Part shown: positions 35,418-43,845 of the stretch, one piece after another
Numbering within the stretch: the stretch's first letter is position 1
Layout: the number at the start of each line of letters is the position of its first letter
NCBI RefSeq assembly: GCF_011395035.1
Contig: NZ_CP024768.1
Location: 1,111,277 to 1,175,276 of the forward strand
Length of the DNA stretch: 64,000 bases
Origin: Pantoea cypripedii
GTDB lineage: Bacteria; Pseudomonadota; Gammaproteobacteria; Enterobacterales; Enterobacteriaceae
Reading direction: 5' to 3'
Program-made: the position numbers and the translations under genes
Notes under the pieces: model-generated
Database searches by the model: none
The model's input: the letters and a program-made list of their open reading frames with translations, nothing else
Told to the model about the DNA's origin: nothing

Positions 35418-35463
35418 CTCCAACTCCTTCGTATTGCTGGTGCACAGCAGATAAAACTGCGCA

Positions 35464-35481
35464 GATTGTGATGTTGTGTGT
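35464..35481 (-). promoter_or_regulatory. Probable GcvB target site in the gltI leader
   Basis: The minus strand reads ACACACAACATCACAATC about 50 bases before the gltI ATG. The C/A-rich CACAACAT type is the known target of the GU-rich R1 region of GcvB, which represses gltI in Salmonella and E. coli. Confidence 0.6.
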
Positions 35482-35804
35482 ATTTTTCGCTGCTTTTCTG
35501 GTCATCCTATAGCGCAACTACACGCAGGATAGTGTTTAACATAGCGAATTGTTAACGTAATGAAACAAAAAAGTTTCTTTTTTGCGAGCCGCTCCGCACC
35601 AATAAAAAGCAAAAATTGACCCATGCGCCACGATGGTGCGCATTGTTGCCTTATTACGGTGCTTCGTTGCGAACATAACGCTGACAAAAGCTGATGTTTG
35701 CGAAAAACACTGAAATAAATAGCAATGATCGTGCCAAAGCGATTAATGAGTGTAAAAAACCAGCAGAGAATGCGGCAAAGCAACGCGAAGGGAGCGAAAA
35801 AATG
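35482..35804. other. Intergenic between gltI promoter and lnt terminator, no gene seen
   Basis: No convincing reading frame on either strand. The left part must hold the gltI promoter. The rest is moderately AT-rich, with no repeat or RNA that I can name. Confidence 0.5.
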
Positions 35805-35806
35805 CA

Positions 35807-35836
35807 ATAAAAAAAGGCGAAGGGTGAGCTTCGCCT
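35807..35836 (-). terminator. lnt operon terminator
   Basis: Minus strand: the stem AGGCGAAG/CTTCGCCT with a six-base loop is followed by a T run, about 20 bases after the lnt stop. Confidence 0.88.
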
Positions 35837-35854
35837 CAGGAAGGGAATTGCGAA

Positions 35855-37381
35855 TTAGCGACGACGGCGTATCAGACCCAGCATCACACCCAGCAGAGTC
35901 AGCACCCAGACTGGCCACACGCCAGCTTTGGCGTAAGGTGTCACTCCTGTGGTGGGTGTCACTTTGGCTGACAGCACATCACGGGTGAACTGTGGCAGCA
36001 TCTTCTCGACATCGCCATTGGCATTAATCACCGCGGTCACGCCATTGTTGGTATCACGCAGCAACGGGCGACCCAGCTCCAGTGCACGCATTCTTGCCAT
36101 CTGGAAATGCTGCCACGGGCCGATGGAATGACCAAACCAGGCATCGTTCGACACGGTGAGCAGGAAATTGGTGTCCGGCCGGAAATTAGCGCGTACCTGT
36201 TCTCCCAGCACGATCTCATAGCAGATGGCGCTGGTCAGGTTGTAGCCCGCCACGTTTAACTGCGGCTGAATATAGGCTCCACGGCTGAATGACGACATCG
36301 GCAAATCAAAGAATGGCGCCAGTGGCCGTAACAAATCTTCCAGCGGAACAAATTCACCAAAGGGCACCAGGTGATTCTTCTGATAGCGGTTCTGGCTCTG
36401 GTAGCTGTAAGGTTGCTCGCCGCCCAGCACAATCACGGAGTTGTAATCGTGGTAGCGGTTGTCACCTTCCAGACGAGAATCGACGATACCGGTGATCAGT
36501 GAACTGCCACGCGCGCGCAATTCTTCATCCAGCGCATGCAGGAAGGGCTGCTGGTTGCTTTCCAAATCGGTAATGGCTGATTCCGGCCAGATAATGATCG
36601 GCGCTTTACCCATCCATGGCTGGCTGTACGAGGTGTAGATGCGCAGCGTGTTGAGCAATTGCTGCGGATCCCATTTCATCGATTGTGGAATGTTGCCCTG
36701 AACCATTGCGACATCGACGCTGCGCTCCGGCAGTGGCTGATACCACTGCAACATGCGTAACGGCCACGGCAGCAGTAACAACAGAACGGCGGCAATCAGG
36801 CTTTTCACGCTGCGGTGATACAGCGCGTATACCAGCAGACCGGTAATCACCATCAACAGGAAAGTGATGGTTTCCACGCCCGCCAGCGGAGCCAGTCCTT
36901 TCAGCGGACCGTCAATCTGGCTATAGCCGAACTGCAACCAGGGAAAACCCGTCAGGATCCAGCCACGCAGGAACTCGGTGATTTGCCACAACGCCGGGGC
37001 TGCCACCGCCAGACGCCACAGCGTAGCACGAGGCCACAGGCGATTAAGCAGGATGGCAAATAGCATCGGATAGAGGGACAAATAGGCCGCCAGCAGTACC
37101 ACCAGGAATACGTTAACCGGTCCAGGCATACCACCAAAGGTGGCGATACTGACATAGACCCAGTTAATTCCGCTGCCGAACAGGCCAAAACCCCAGGCAA
37201 AACCGATGGCTGAAGCCTGCGCGGTGCGACGATCCAGCAACAGCAGTTGCAGGCCGAACAGCGAAATCAGGGCGGCGGGCCAGAAATCATAAGGGGAAAA
37301 GGAAAGGGTGCCAATGGCACCCGTTATCAACGCCAGCAGCAGGCGAACCCGCTGCCGCGAGTAGAGAGAGGCTAAAGCCAT
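35855..37381 (-). CDS. lnt: Apolipoprotein N-acyltransferase
   Basis: 508 residues. Six to seven membrane helices precede a periplasmic nitrilase-fold domain with the catalytic triad: Glu in WPESAITD (near residue 265), Lys in NHLVPFGEFVP (near 333) and Cys in SAICYEIV (near 385). It adds the third acyl chain to outer-membrane lipoproteins. A C-terminal helix ends in RRRR. Start ATG 37381 (MALASLYSRQ) matches E. coli and lies five bases after corC, its partner in the ybeZ-ybeY-corC-lnt operon. Confidence 0.95.
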   Translation of the reverse strand: MALASLYSRQRVRLLLALITGAIGTLSFSPYDFWPAALISLFGLQLLLLDRRTAQASAIGFAWGFGLFGSGINWVYVSIATFGGMPGPVNVFLVVLLAAYLSLYPMLFAILLNRLWPRATLWRLAVAAPALWQITEFLRGWILTGFPWLQFGYSQIDGPLKGLAPLAGVETITFLLMVITGLLVYALYHRSVKSLIAAVLLLLLPWPLRMLQWYQPLPERSVDVAMVQGNIPQSMKWDPQQLLNTLRIYTSYSQPWMGKAPIIIWPESAITDLESNQQPFLHALDEELRARGSSLITGIVDSRLEGDNRYHDYNSVIVLGGEQPYSYQSQNRYQKNHLVPFGEFVPLEDLLRPLAPFFDLPMSSFSRGAYIQPQLNVAGYNLTSAICYEIVLGEQVRANFRPDTNFLLTVSNDAWFGHSIGPWQHFQMARMRALELGRPLLRDTNNGVTAVINANGDVEKMLPQFTRDVLSAKVTPTTGVTPYAKAGVWPVWVLTLLGVMLGLIRRRR

Positions 37382-37385
37382 AAAG

Positions 37386-38267
37386 TTATTCGTCATCCAG
37401 TTGAGGGAGCGGCGAGTCTTCCGGAATTTTTACATGCACCTGGATGATACGGCGGCTGTCAGACATGGCGACCTTGAATTGGTAACCATCAATTTCAATG
37501 CTTTCACCGCGCGCGGGAAGGTGGCCGAATCCCTGCATCACCAGACCGCCAATGGTATCCACTTCGTCATCGCTGAAACCGGTGCCGAAAACCTCGTTGA
37601 AGTCTTCAATCGGCGTCAGCGCACGCACCGTATAGGTGTGGCGGTTCAACTGACGGATATCGCGATCTTCTTCATCGTCATATTCGTCTTCAATTTCTCC
37701 GACGATCAGTTCGAGGATGTCCTCAATGGTCACCAGACCGGACACGCCGCCAAACTCATCAATCACAATTGCCATATGGTAGCGCTGTGAACGGAACTCT
37801 TTCAGCATGCGATCGACACGCTTACTTTCTGGCACCACCACGGCGGTACGCAGCACTTTCTCCATGCTGAACGGTTCTGAGGCGCTGCTCATAAAGGGCA
37901 GCAAATCCTTGGCCATCAGAATGCCTTCAACATGATCTTTATCTTCGCTGATCACCGGAAAGCGTGAATGGGCCGATTCAATGATCACCGCCAGACACTC
38001 TTCAAGGCTCTGGTTACGTTTCAGGGTGATCATTTGGGAGCGCGGGATCATGATGTCGCGCACGCGTTGTTCGGCAATATCCAGCACCCCTTCCAGCATG
38101 TCGCGGGTGTCCTGGTCGATCAGTTCTTTTTGCTCAGAATCGCGGATTAGCCCCAGCAGTTCGTCACGGTTTTTAGGTTCGCCGTGGAACAGTTGGTTGA
38201 TTAGCAGGGAAAAAAATCCCTTTTTACTACTGGGTGCATCGCTGTTTTGAGAATGGTCGTCGCTCAT
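37386..38267 (-). CDS. corC: CorC/YbeX CBS-domain protein
   Basis: 293 residues. Cytoplasmic, with two CBS domains (VRDIMIPRSQMITL from about residue 67; VVPESKRVDRMLKEFRSQRYHMAIVIDEFGGVSGLVTIEDILE from about 135) and a C-terminal CorC/HlyC domain ending QVHVKIPEDS. An acidic patch EIEDEYDDEEDRD sits between them. It has been linked to Mg/Co efflux and, more recently, to ribosome fitness with YbeY. Start MSDDHSQNSD at 38267 agrees with the family. Gap to ybeY is short (82 bases). Confidence 0.93.
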   Translation of the reverse strand: MSDDHSQNSDAPSSKKGFFSLLINQLFHGEPKNRDELLGLIRDSEQKELIDQDTRDMLEGVLDIAEQRVRDIMIPRSQMITLKRNQSLEECLAVIIESAHSRFPVISEDKDHVEGILMAKDLLPFMSSASEPFSMEKVLRTAVVVPESKRVDRMLKEFRSQRYHMAIVIDEFGGVSGLVTIEDILELIVGEIEDEYDDEEDRDIRQLNRHTYTVRALTPIEDFNEVFGTGFSDDEVDTIGGLVMQGFGHLPARGESIEIDGYQFKVAMSDSRRIIQVHVKIPEDSPLPQLDDE

Positions 38268-38349
38268 GGCGTTTTTATTAAGTTCTCTCTGGTGAGGGAA
38301 GGAAACTGCCGGCATCCACGCCAGCAGCGCAAAAACCTGAGCCAGTGGC

Positions 38350-38823
38350 TCAGGCGTCTTCTTTCTCCGAAATGTACGGGTCCGGATAACCAAGGGCAAG
38401 CATTATCTCGGTCTCCAGTGCTTCCATTTCTTCGGCTTCGTCATCTTCGATATGGTCATAGCCCAGCAGATGTAGCGTGCCGTGCACTACCATATGCGCC
38501 CAGTGGGCTTCTGTGGTTTTCCCTTGCTCTGCGGCTTCCTGCTCTACCACCTGACGACAAATAATCAGGTCGCCAAGCAGCGGCAGCTCGATGCCCGGCG
38601 GGGCTTCGAAGGGAAAAGAAAGCACGTTGGTAGGCTTGTCTTTGCCGCGATACGTCAGGTTCAGTTCATGACTTTCTGCTTCATCAACCAGACGAATGGT
38701 GACTTCGCTCTCCGGCTGAAAAGGGGTGACAGCGGCTTCCAGCCAGCGCTGGAAAGCGGCTTCTGCGGGCAATCCCTGGCTTTCGGCACAGGCCAGTTGT
38801 AAATCAAGAATTACCGCGCTCAT
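38350..38823 (-). CDS. ybeY: Endoribonuclease YbeY
   Basis: 157 residues. The zinc motif HGTLHLLGYDH places the ligands at H114, H118 and H124. The N-terminal part has SHELNLTYRGKDKPTNVLSFPFE, the family core with the conserved arginine. It acts in 16S rRNA 3' maturation and 70S quality control. Its ATG overlaps the ybeZ stop. Confidence 0.95.
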   Translation of the reverse strand: MSAVILDLQLACAESQGLPAEAAFQRWLEAAVTPFQPESEVTIRLVDEAESHELNLTYRGKDKPTNVLSFPFEAPPGIELPLLGDLIICRQVVEQEAAEQGKTTEAHWAHMVVHGTLHLLGYDHIEDDEAEEMEALETEIMLALGYPDPYISEKEDA

Positions 38824-39884
38824 GAAGGCTCCTGCGGGCTGGGTTGGGCGGCAGCAAGCGCTTCACGTTTACGCTCCTCTGCCTGTTTATCACGGCGTTT
38901 CTGGTCGGCTTCTTCCCAGGCCTCATAGGCGATAACGATGCGGGCCACCACCGGGTGGCGGACCACGTCTTCGCTATGGAAGAAGTTGAAGCTTAACTCA
39001 TCCACTTCCGACAACACTTCAATCGCATGGCGCAGGCCTGATTTGGTATGGCGCGGCAGGTCAATCTGCGTCACATCACCGGTGATGACCGCTTTTGAGT
39101 TGAAACCAATACGCGTCAGAAACATCTTCATCTGTTCGATGGTGGTGTTCTGGCTTTCATCAAGAATGATGAAAGCATCATTCAGTGTACGACCACGCAT
39201 ATAAGCCAGGGGGGCAACTTCGATCACGTTGCGCTCCATCAGCTTCTCAACCCGCTCAAATCCGAGCATTTCGAACAGCGCGTCGTACAGCGGGCGCAGA
39301 TAGGGGTCAACCTTCTGGCTGAGATCGCCTGGCAGGAAACCGAGTTTTTCGCCGGCCTCAACCGCCGGACGCGTCAGCAGAATACGGCGAATTTCCTGGC
39401 GTTCCAGAGCATCAACCGCCGCAGCCACTGCCAGATACGTTTTACCGGTACCCGCCGGGCCGATGCCGAAGGTGATGTCGTGATCGAGAATATTGGCGAT
39501 GTACTGCGCCTGGTTAGGCGTGCGGGGTTTAATCACACCACGCTTGGTTTTGATATTCACCGCTTTACCGAACTCCGGTACGCTTTCGGCGGTTTGTTCC
39601 AGTACGCGGCTCTCTTTAATCGCTAAATGGATTTGTTCTGGCTCGATATCCGGAATCTGGCCACGCACCGGTGCCGTATCGACATACAGTGTGCGCAGGA
39701 TATCCGCCGCTGCGTTGACGCACAGGGTGCGGCCAACCAGTTTAAACTGGTTATCACGGCGATTGATTTCGATCCCCAGACGCCGTTCCAGCTGTTTCAC
39801 ATTGTCATCAAACGGACCGCACAGGCTGAGCAGGCGGCGGTTGTCTACCGGTTCAAGGGCGATTTCACGAGTTTCGATATTCAA
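38820..39884 (-). CDS. ybeZ: PhoH-like ATPase YbeZ
   Basis: About 354 residues. Walker A GPAGTGKTYLA near residue 140, Walker B FIILDESQNTT near 240, and the PhoH block TGDVTQIDLPRHTKSGLRHA. It is a partner of YbeY in rRNA processing. The C-terminal tail is charged and coiled (KRRDKQAEERKREALAAAQ). The start is uncertain: TTG 39884, preceded by AAAGGA and giving MNIETREI like E. coli, is favoured over GTG 39902. Confidence 0.92.
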   Translation of the reverse strand: MNIETREIALEPVDNRRLLSLCGPFDDNVKQLERRLGIEINRRDNQFKLVGRTLCVNAAADILRTLYVDTAPVRGQIPDIEPEQIHLAIKESRVLEQTAESVPEFGKAVNIKTKRGVIKPRTPNQAQYIANILDHDITFGIGPAGTGKTYLAVAAAVDALERQEIRRILLTRPAVEAGEKLGFLPGDLSQKVDPYLRPLYDALFEMLGFERVEKLMERNVIEVAPLAYMRGRTLNDAFIILDESQNTTIEQMKMFLTRIGFNSKAVITGDVTQIDLPRHTKSGLRHAIEVLSEVDELSFNFFHSEDVVRHPVVARIVIAYEAWEEADQKRRDKQAEERKREALAAAQPSPQEPS

Positions 39885-40091
39885 ATGAATCCTTTGGGTC
39901 ACTCAGGGCCAGTTGAAAAAATGTATCCGACGCGTGGCAGCAGGCCAGACGCATCATTACGGAATTATTTATGGGGCAGCGCCTGGGCGCAAGCATCAGG
40001 GGAGATATTTGGGCAGCACCGTCAGAATGCAAGTGCTGCCTGGGGTAACAGGCGACAGCGTTTTGTGCGCTGTCGCTCAAAGGTCGGGGTT

Positions 40092-41516
40092 TCAAGGCTG
40101 GAAAAGACCCACGCCGATTTCGTTTTCTTTACGCGTGCGCGCAATGACCGAAGCCGGACTTTCCACCACACGTAGACCCATCTCGTCTTCGGTACGGACG
40201 ACTTTGCCACGCAGCGAGTTGGTATAAACATCAACGATTTCGACGTCAACAAACTTACCAATCATCGCCACCGAACCTTCGAAGTTCACCACGCGGTTGT
40301 TGGCGGTACGGCCAGACAGCTCCATCACGTTTTTACGTGAGGTGCCTTCCACCAGGATGCGCTGCACAGTACCGAGCATGCGGCGGCTGATCGCCATCGC
40401 CTGCTGGTTAATACGATCCTGCAGGATGTAGAGACGCTGTTTCTTCTCATCTTCCGACACATCGTCTGGCAGGTCAGCCGCTGGCGTACCCGGGCGCGCA
40501 GAATAGATAAAGCTGAAGCTCATGTCGAAATTAACATCGCCAATCAGTTTCATGGTCTGCTCGAAATCCTGCTGAGTTTCACCTGGGAAGCCGATGATGA
40601 AGTCAGAACTGATCTCAATATCCGGGCGTGCAGCGCGCAGCTTACGGATGATCGCTTTGTACTCCAGCGCGGTATGCGCACGCTTCATCAGCGTCAGGAT
40701 GCGGTCAGCGCCGCTCTGCACTGGCAGATGCAGGAAACTGACCAGCTCTGGCGTATCACGGTAAACCTCAATGATGTCGTCCGTGAATTCAATCGGATGG
40801 CTGGTGGTAAAACGGATACGGTCAATGCCGTCAATAGCCGCTACCAGACGCAGCAGCTCGGCAAAGGTGCAGATATCACCATCAAAGGTGGCACCGCGAT
40901 AGGCGTTGACGTTCTGGCCCAGCAGGTTGACTTCGCGTACACCCTGCGCCGCTAACTGGGCGATCTCCAGCAGAATATCGTCGCTGGGACGGCTGACTTC
41001 TTCACCACGGGTGTAAGGCACCACGCAGAAGGTGCAGTATTTGTTGCAGCCTTCCATGATGGAAACGAATGCGGTTGGGCCTTCTGCGCGCGGTTCCGGC
41101 AGACGGTCAAATTTCTCGATTTCCGGGAAGCTGATGTCAACGATCGGGCTTTTGCTGCCACGTACCGTGTTAATCATTTCTGGCAGGCGGTGCAGCGTTT
41201 GCGGACCAAATACGATATCAACGCAGGGCGCACGCTGGCGAATATGGTCGCCTTCCTGTGAAGCGACGCAGCCACCGACGCCAATGATTAGGTCGGGATT
41301 ATGATCTTTCAGCTTTTTCCAGCGTCCTAACTGATGGAAAACCTTCTCCTGCGCCTTCTCACGGATCGAGCAGGTGTTGAGCAGCAGAATATCTGCCTCT
41401 TCGGCTTCCTCAGTCAGGGTGTAGCCGTGGGTGCTGTTCAGCAGGTCAGCCATCTTCGATGAATCATACTCATTCATCTGACAGCCCCAGGTTTTGATAT
41501 GCAGTTTTTTGGTCAT
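40092..41516 (-). CDS. miaB: tRNA-2-methylthio-N6-dimethylallyladenosine synthase
   Basis: 474 residues. The N-terminal MTTase domain has C12 (TWGCQMN), a second Cys in LLNTCSIR (about 49) and a third in GVGGCVA (about 83). The radical-SAM motif CNKYCTFC lies near 157-164 and the TRAM domain is C-terminal (from about 378). It thiomethylates ms2i6A37 in tRNAs. Start MTKKLHIK at 41516 matches E. coli; the four extra upstream codons are optional. It is divergent from ubiF and probably leads the ybeZ-ybeY-corC-lnt operon. Confidence 0.96.
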   Translation of the reverse strand: MTKKLHIKTWGCQMNEYDSSKMADLLNSTHGYTLTEEAEEADILLLNTCSIREKAQEKVFHQLGRWKKLKDHNPDLIIGVGGCVASQEGDHIRQRAPCVDIVFGPQTLHRLPEMINTVRGSKSPIVDISFPEIEKFDRLPEPRAEGPTAFVSIMEGCNKYCTFCVVPYTRGEEVSRPSDDILLEIAQLAAQGVREVNLLGQNVNAYRGATFDGDICTFAELLRLVAAIDGIDRIRFTTSHPIEFTDDIIEVYRDTPELVSFLHLPVQSGADRILTLMKRAHTALEYKAIIRKLRAARPDIEISSDFIIGFPGETQQDFEQTMKLIGDVNFDMSFSFIYSARPGTPAADLPDDVSEDEKKQRLYILQDRINQQAMAISRRMLGTVQRILVEGTSRKNVMELSGRTANNRVVNFEGSVAMIGKFVDVEIVDVYTNSLRGKVVRTEDEMGLRVVESPASVIARTRKENEIGVGLFQP

Positions 41517-41678
41517 CGGACTAGCCATTCAATTCAGTGCAGGTAAGTGCTGGGCGCGTATTGTAATGCTTTGCTGCTGTTGTGACCAGTATAAGGGTAA
41601 GGGCTTTTCTGTTTGTGGCACGAATTTCCGGTACACTTCGCAGAATGAACGCTGCGGTAAGAAGAGGGATAACAGGCA

Positions 41679-42851
41679 ATGCAGGATTCACAGTTTGATG
41701 TGGTGGTGATCGGTGGTGGTATGGTCGGCGCGGCGCTGGCCTGCGGCCTGGCGCAGCAGCAGTTTCGCGTGGCGGTGGTCGAACGTGCCGAACCCGCCCC
41801 CTTTGATGCTGCGCGTGCACCAGATGTACGTGTTTCGGCCATCGGCGCGTCCTCGGTGGCGTTGCTTAAGCAGCTGAATGTCTGGCCACGCGTGCAGGCA
41901 ATGCGTTGTGCACCTTACCGCAAGCTGGAAACCTGGGAGTGGCAAACGGCTCATGTCACCTTCGGTGCGGCTTCACTCGGGCTGCCGGAGCTGGGTTATA
42001 TGGTAGAAAACAGCGTGCTGCAACGCGCGTTGTGGGAAAAAATGCAGGAAGATGGGGTGACGTTGTGCTCTCCGGCCACGCTGGAAAATTTGTTGCCGCA
42101 CAGCGGTGGCTGGCATGTCCAGCTGGATAACGGCACCACGCTGGATGCCCGCCTGGTCGTGGGGGCTGATGGTGCCAACTCGCGAGTACGCCAGTTGGCC
42201 GGTATTGGTGTGCATGGCTGGAACTATGCGCAATCCTGCATGCTCATCAGCGTAGAGTGCGAGCATGAAGCGGGAGACGCCACCTGGCAGCAGTTCACTC
42301 CCGAGGGGCCGCGCGCATTTCTGCCGTTGTTTGACCGCCATGCCTCGCTGGTGTGGTACGACTCTCCCTCACGCATTCGTCAGTTGCAGGGCATGCCTTT
42401 GCCACAGCTGGAGAAAGAGATCCATGCTCATTTCCCGGCGCGTGTCGGGCGTTTCCAGGTGAAGGCGGCAGCGTCGTTTCCGCTGGTACGTCGCCACGCC
42501 ACGCGCTATGTCACCGCCGGACTGGCGCTGGTGGGAGACGCGGCACATACCATCAACCCGCTGGCCGGGCAGGGCGTTAATCTCGGTTATCGTGATGTGG
42601 ATGCATTGCTGGATACGCTGGTGGAGGCTCGACGCCAGGCAGAGTTGTGGTCATCACTGCCGGTGTTGCAGCGCTATCAGCGTCAGCGTCGTAAAGACAA
42701 TTTACTGATGCAGGGCGGGATGGATCTGTTCTACTTCGCCTTCAGCAATAAATTACCGCCACTGCGTTTTGCCCGCAATCTGGGGCTAATCGCGGCGGAG
42801 CATGCTGGCGTATTGAAGCGTCAGGTGCTGCGTTACGCGCTGGGACTGTGA
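41679..42851 (+). CDS. ubiF: 3-demethoxyubiquinol 3-hydroxylase
   Basis: 390-residue FAD monooxygenase of the UbiH/COQ6 family, needed for the C6-ring hydroxylation late in ubiquinone synthesis. FAD motifs: VVVIGGGMVGAALA at the N-terminus, LVVGADGANSRVR near 157, and GDAAHTINPLAGQGVNLGYRD near 284. Its place opposite miaB and next to the tRNA cluster is as in E. coli. A REP element follows. Confidence 0.95.
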   Translation: MQDSQFDVVVIGGGMVGAALACGLAQQQFRVAVVERAEPAPFDAARAPDVRVSAIGASSVALLKQLNVWPRVQAMRCAPYRKLETWEWQTAHVTFGAASLGLPELGYMVENSVLQRALWEKMQEDGVTLCSPATLENLLPHSGGWHVQLDNGTTLDARLVVGADGANSRVRQLAGIGVHGWNYAQSCMLISVECEHEAGDATWQQFTPEGPRAFLPLFDRHASLVWYDSPSRIRQLQGMPLPQLEKEIHAHFPARVGRFQVKAAASFPLVRRHATRYVTAGLALVGDAAHTINPLAGQGVNLGYRDVDALLDTLVEARRQAELWSSLPVLQRYQRQRRKDNLLMQGGMDLFYFAFSNKLPPLRFARNLGLIAAEHAGVLKRQVLRYALGL

Positions 42852-42874
42852 TCTCACGCTTTTGCATATAACCC

Positions 42875-42896
42875 GTAGCGGCGCGATTTATCGCGC
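42875..42896 (+). repeat. Single REP element between ubiF and the tRNA operon
   Basis: One direct copy of the GTAGCGGCGCG-type palindrome, followed by CTGTTTTTT. No inverted partner. Confidence 0.8.
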
Positions 42897-42920
42897 TGTT
42901 TTTTGGGTTATAAAAGCAGA

Positions 42921-42950
42921 AAACAACAAAGCCCGCAAAAGCGGGCTTTG
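42921..42950 (-). terminator. Terminator of the tRNA operon
   Basis: Minus strand: AAAGCCCGC/GCGGGCTTT with a TTTT loop and a T-rich tail, immediately after the last tRNA-Gln. Confidence 0.9.
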
Positions 42951-42960
42951 TTGTGCAATT

Positions 42961-43035
42961 TGGCTGGGGTGCAGGGATTCGAACCCCGGAATGCCGGAAT
43001 CAGAATCCGGTGCCTTACCGCTTGGCGACACCCCA
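42961..43035 (-). tRNA. glnX: tRNA-Gln (CUG)
   Basis: 75 bases with encoded CCA, starting TGGGGTGTCGCC. The anticodon loop reads TTCTGAT, so the anticodon is CTG. Seventh and last of the cluster in transcription order; it corresponds to E. coli glnX. Confidence 0.97.
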
Positions 43036-43064
43036 ATAGGTGTTTGATCAAATTGTCTTTTGTA

Positions 43065-43139
43065 TGGCTGGGGTGCAGGGATTCGAACCCCGGAATGGTG
43101 GAATCAGAATCCACTGCCTTACCGCTTGGCGACACCCCA
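43065..43139 (-). tRNA. glnV: tRNA-Gln (CUG)
   Basis: 75 bases with encoded CCA and the CTG anticodon. It differs from the next copy only in the anticodon-stem base pairs (GTGGA/TCCAC against CCGGA/TCCGG). Corresponds to glnV. Confidence 0.97.
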
Positions 43140-43145
43140 ATAATA

Positions 43146-43222
43146 TGGTGGCTACGACGGGAATCGAACCTGTGACCCCAGCATTATGAGTGCTGTGCTC
43201 TAACCAGCTGAGCTACGTAGCC
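43146..43222 (-). tRNA. metU: tRNA-Met (elongator, CAT)
   Basis: 77 bases with encoded CCA, starting GGCTACGTAGCTC. The anticodon is CAT in CTCATAA. Identical to the other copy at 43552. The sequence is of elongator type. Confidence 0.97.
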
Positions 43223-43253
43223 AAATTGTACTGCTTTACATCACATCCGATGA

Positions 43254-43328
43254 TGGCTGGGATACCTGGATTCGAACCAGGGAATGCCGGTATCAAAAAC
43301 CGGTGCCTTACCGCTTGGCGATATCCCA
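43254..43328 (-). tRNA. glnW: tRNA-Gln (UUG)
   Basis: 75 bases with encoded CCA; the anticodon loop TTTTGAT gives TTG. The acceptor stem is TGGGATA, one pair different from the neighbouring UUG copy (TGGGGTA). Confidence 0.97.
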
Positions 43329-43362
43329 ATATTCGACTCGTATCCACGAGAGTGCATCGGAT

Positions 43363-43437
43363 TGGCTGGGGTACCTGGATTCGAACCAGGGAATGCCGGT
43401 ATCAAAAACCGGTGCCTTACCGCTTGGCGATACCCCA
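43363..43437 (-). tRNA. glnU: tRNA-Gln (UUG)
   Basis: 75 bases with encoded CCA, starting TGGGGTATCGCC, anticodon TTG. Corresponds to E. coli glnU. Confidence 0.97.
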
Positions 43438-43458
43438 TCCGGCTGCCGAAGACTGAAA

Positions 43459-43543
43459 TGGTGCGGGAGGCGAGACTTGAACTCGCACACCTTGCGGCGC
43501 CAGAACCTAAATCTGGTGCGTCTACCAATTTCGCCACTCCCGC
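43459..43543 (-). tRNA. leuW: tRNA-Leu (UAG)
   Basis: 85 bases with a class II variable arm and encoded CCA; starts GCGGGAGTGGCG. The anticodon loop TTTAGGT gives TAG. Corresponds to leuW. Confidence 0.97.
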
Positions 43544-43551
43544 AAAAAAGA

Positions 43552-43628
43552 TGGTGGCTACGACGGGAATCGAACCTGTGACCCCAGCATTATGAGTGCT
43601 GTGCTCTAACCAGCTGAGCTACGTAGCC
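43552..43628 (-). tRNA. metT: tRNA-Met (elongator, CAT)
   Basis: 77 bases with encoded CCA, identical to the copy at 43146. First tRNA of the seven-gene operon (Met-Leu-Gln-Gln-Met-Gln-Gln), the same order as E. coli metT-leuW-glnU-glnW-metU-glnV-glnX. Confidence 0.97.
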
Positions 43629-43796
43629 ATCTTTTTTTCGCGTTACCTTCATCGGCGTTGCGGGGCGCATTATGCGTATTGAGCTTTGTAGCGTCAACAA
43701 ATTTTTTACCGATTTTTGCCTTAACGCGCCTGTTTGTCTGGCTTATAACCAGGCTGATGATTTATTCGGCAATTTTCGATCGCTAACAATGCAATT

Positions 43797-43828
43797 ACAA
43801 AAAAAAGGGGCCTTTTCAGACCCCTTTT
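43797..43828 (-). terminator. asnB terminator
   Basis: Minus strand: AAGGGG/CCCCTT closing a loop, followed by a run of about ten T, 18 bases after the asnB stop. Confidence 0.85.
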
Positions 43829-43845
43829 GCACTACGGTAAAAACC

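Noticed and set aside
42903..43595. Several overlapping open frames across the tRNA cluster
   Set aside because: They are by-products of repeated tRNA sequence; the same peptide strings recur wherever a tRNA recurs.
42961..43628. Repeated 75-77-base units that could suggest a CRISPR or tandem repeat
   Set aside because: Each unit folds as a complete tRNA with CCA and anticodon; the order equals the E. coli metT-glnX operon.
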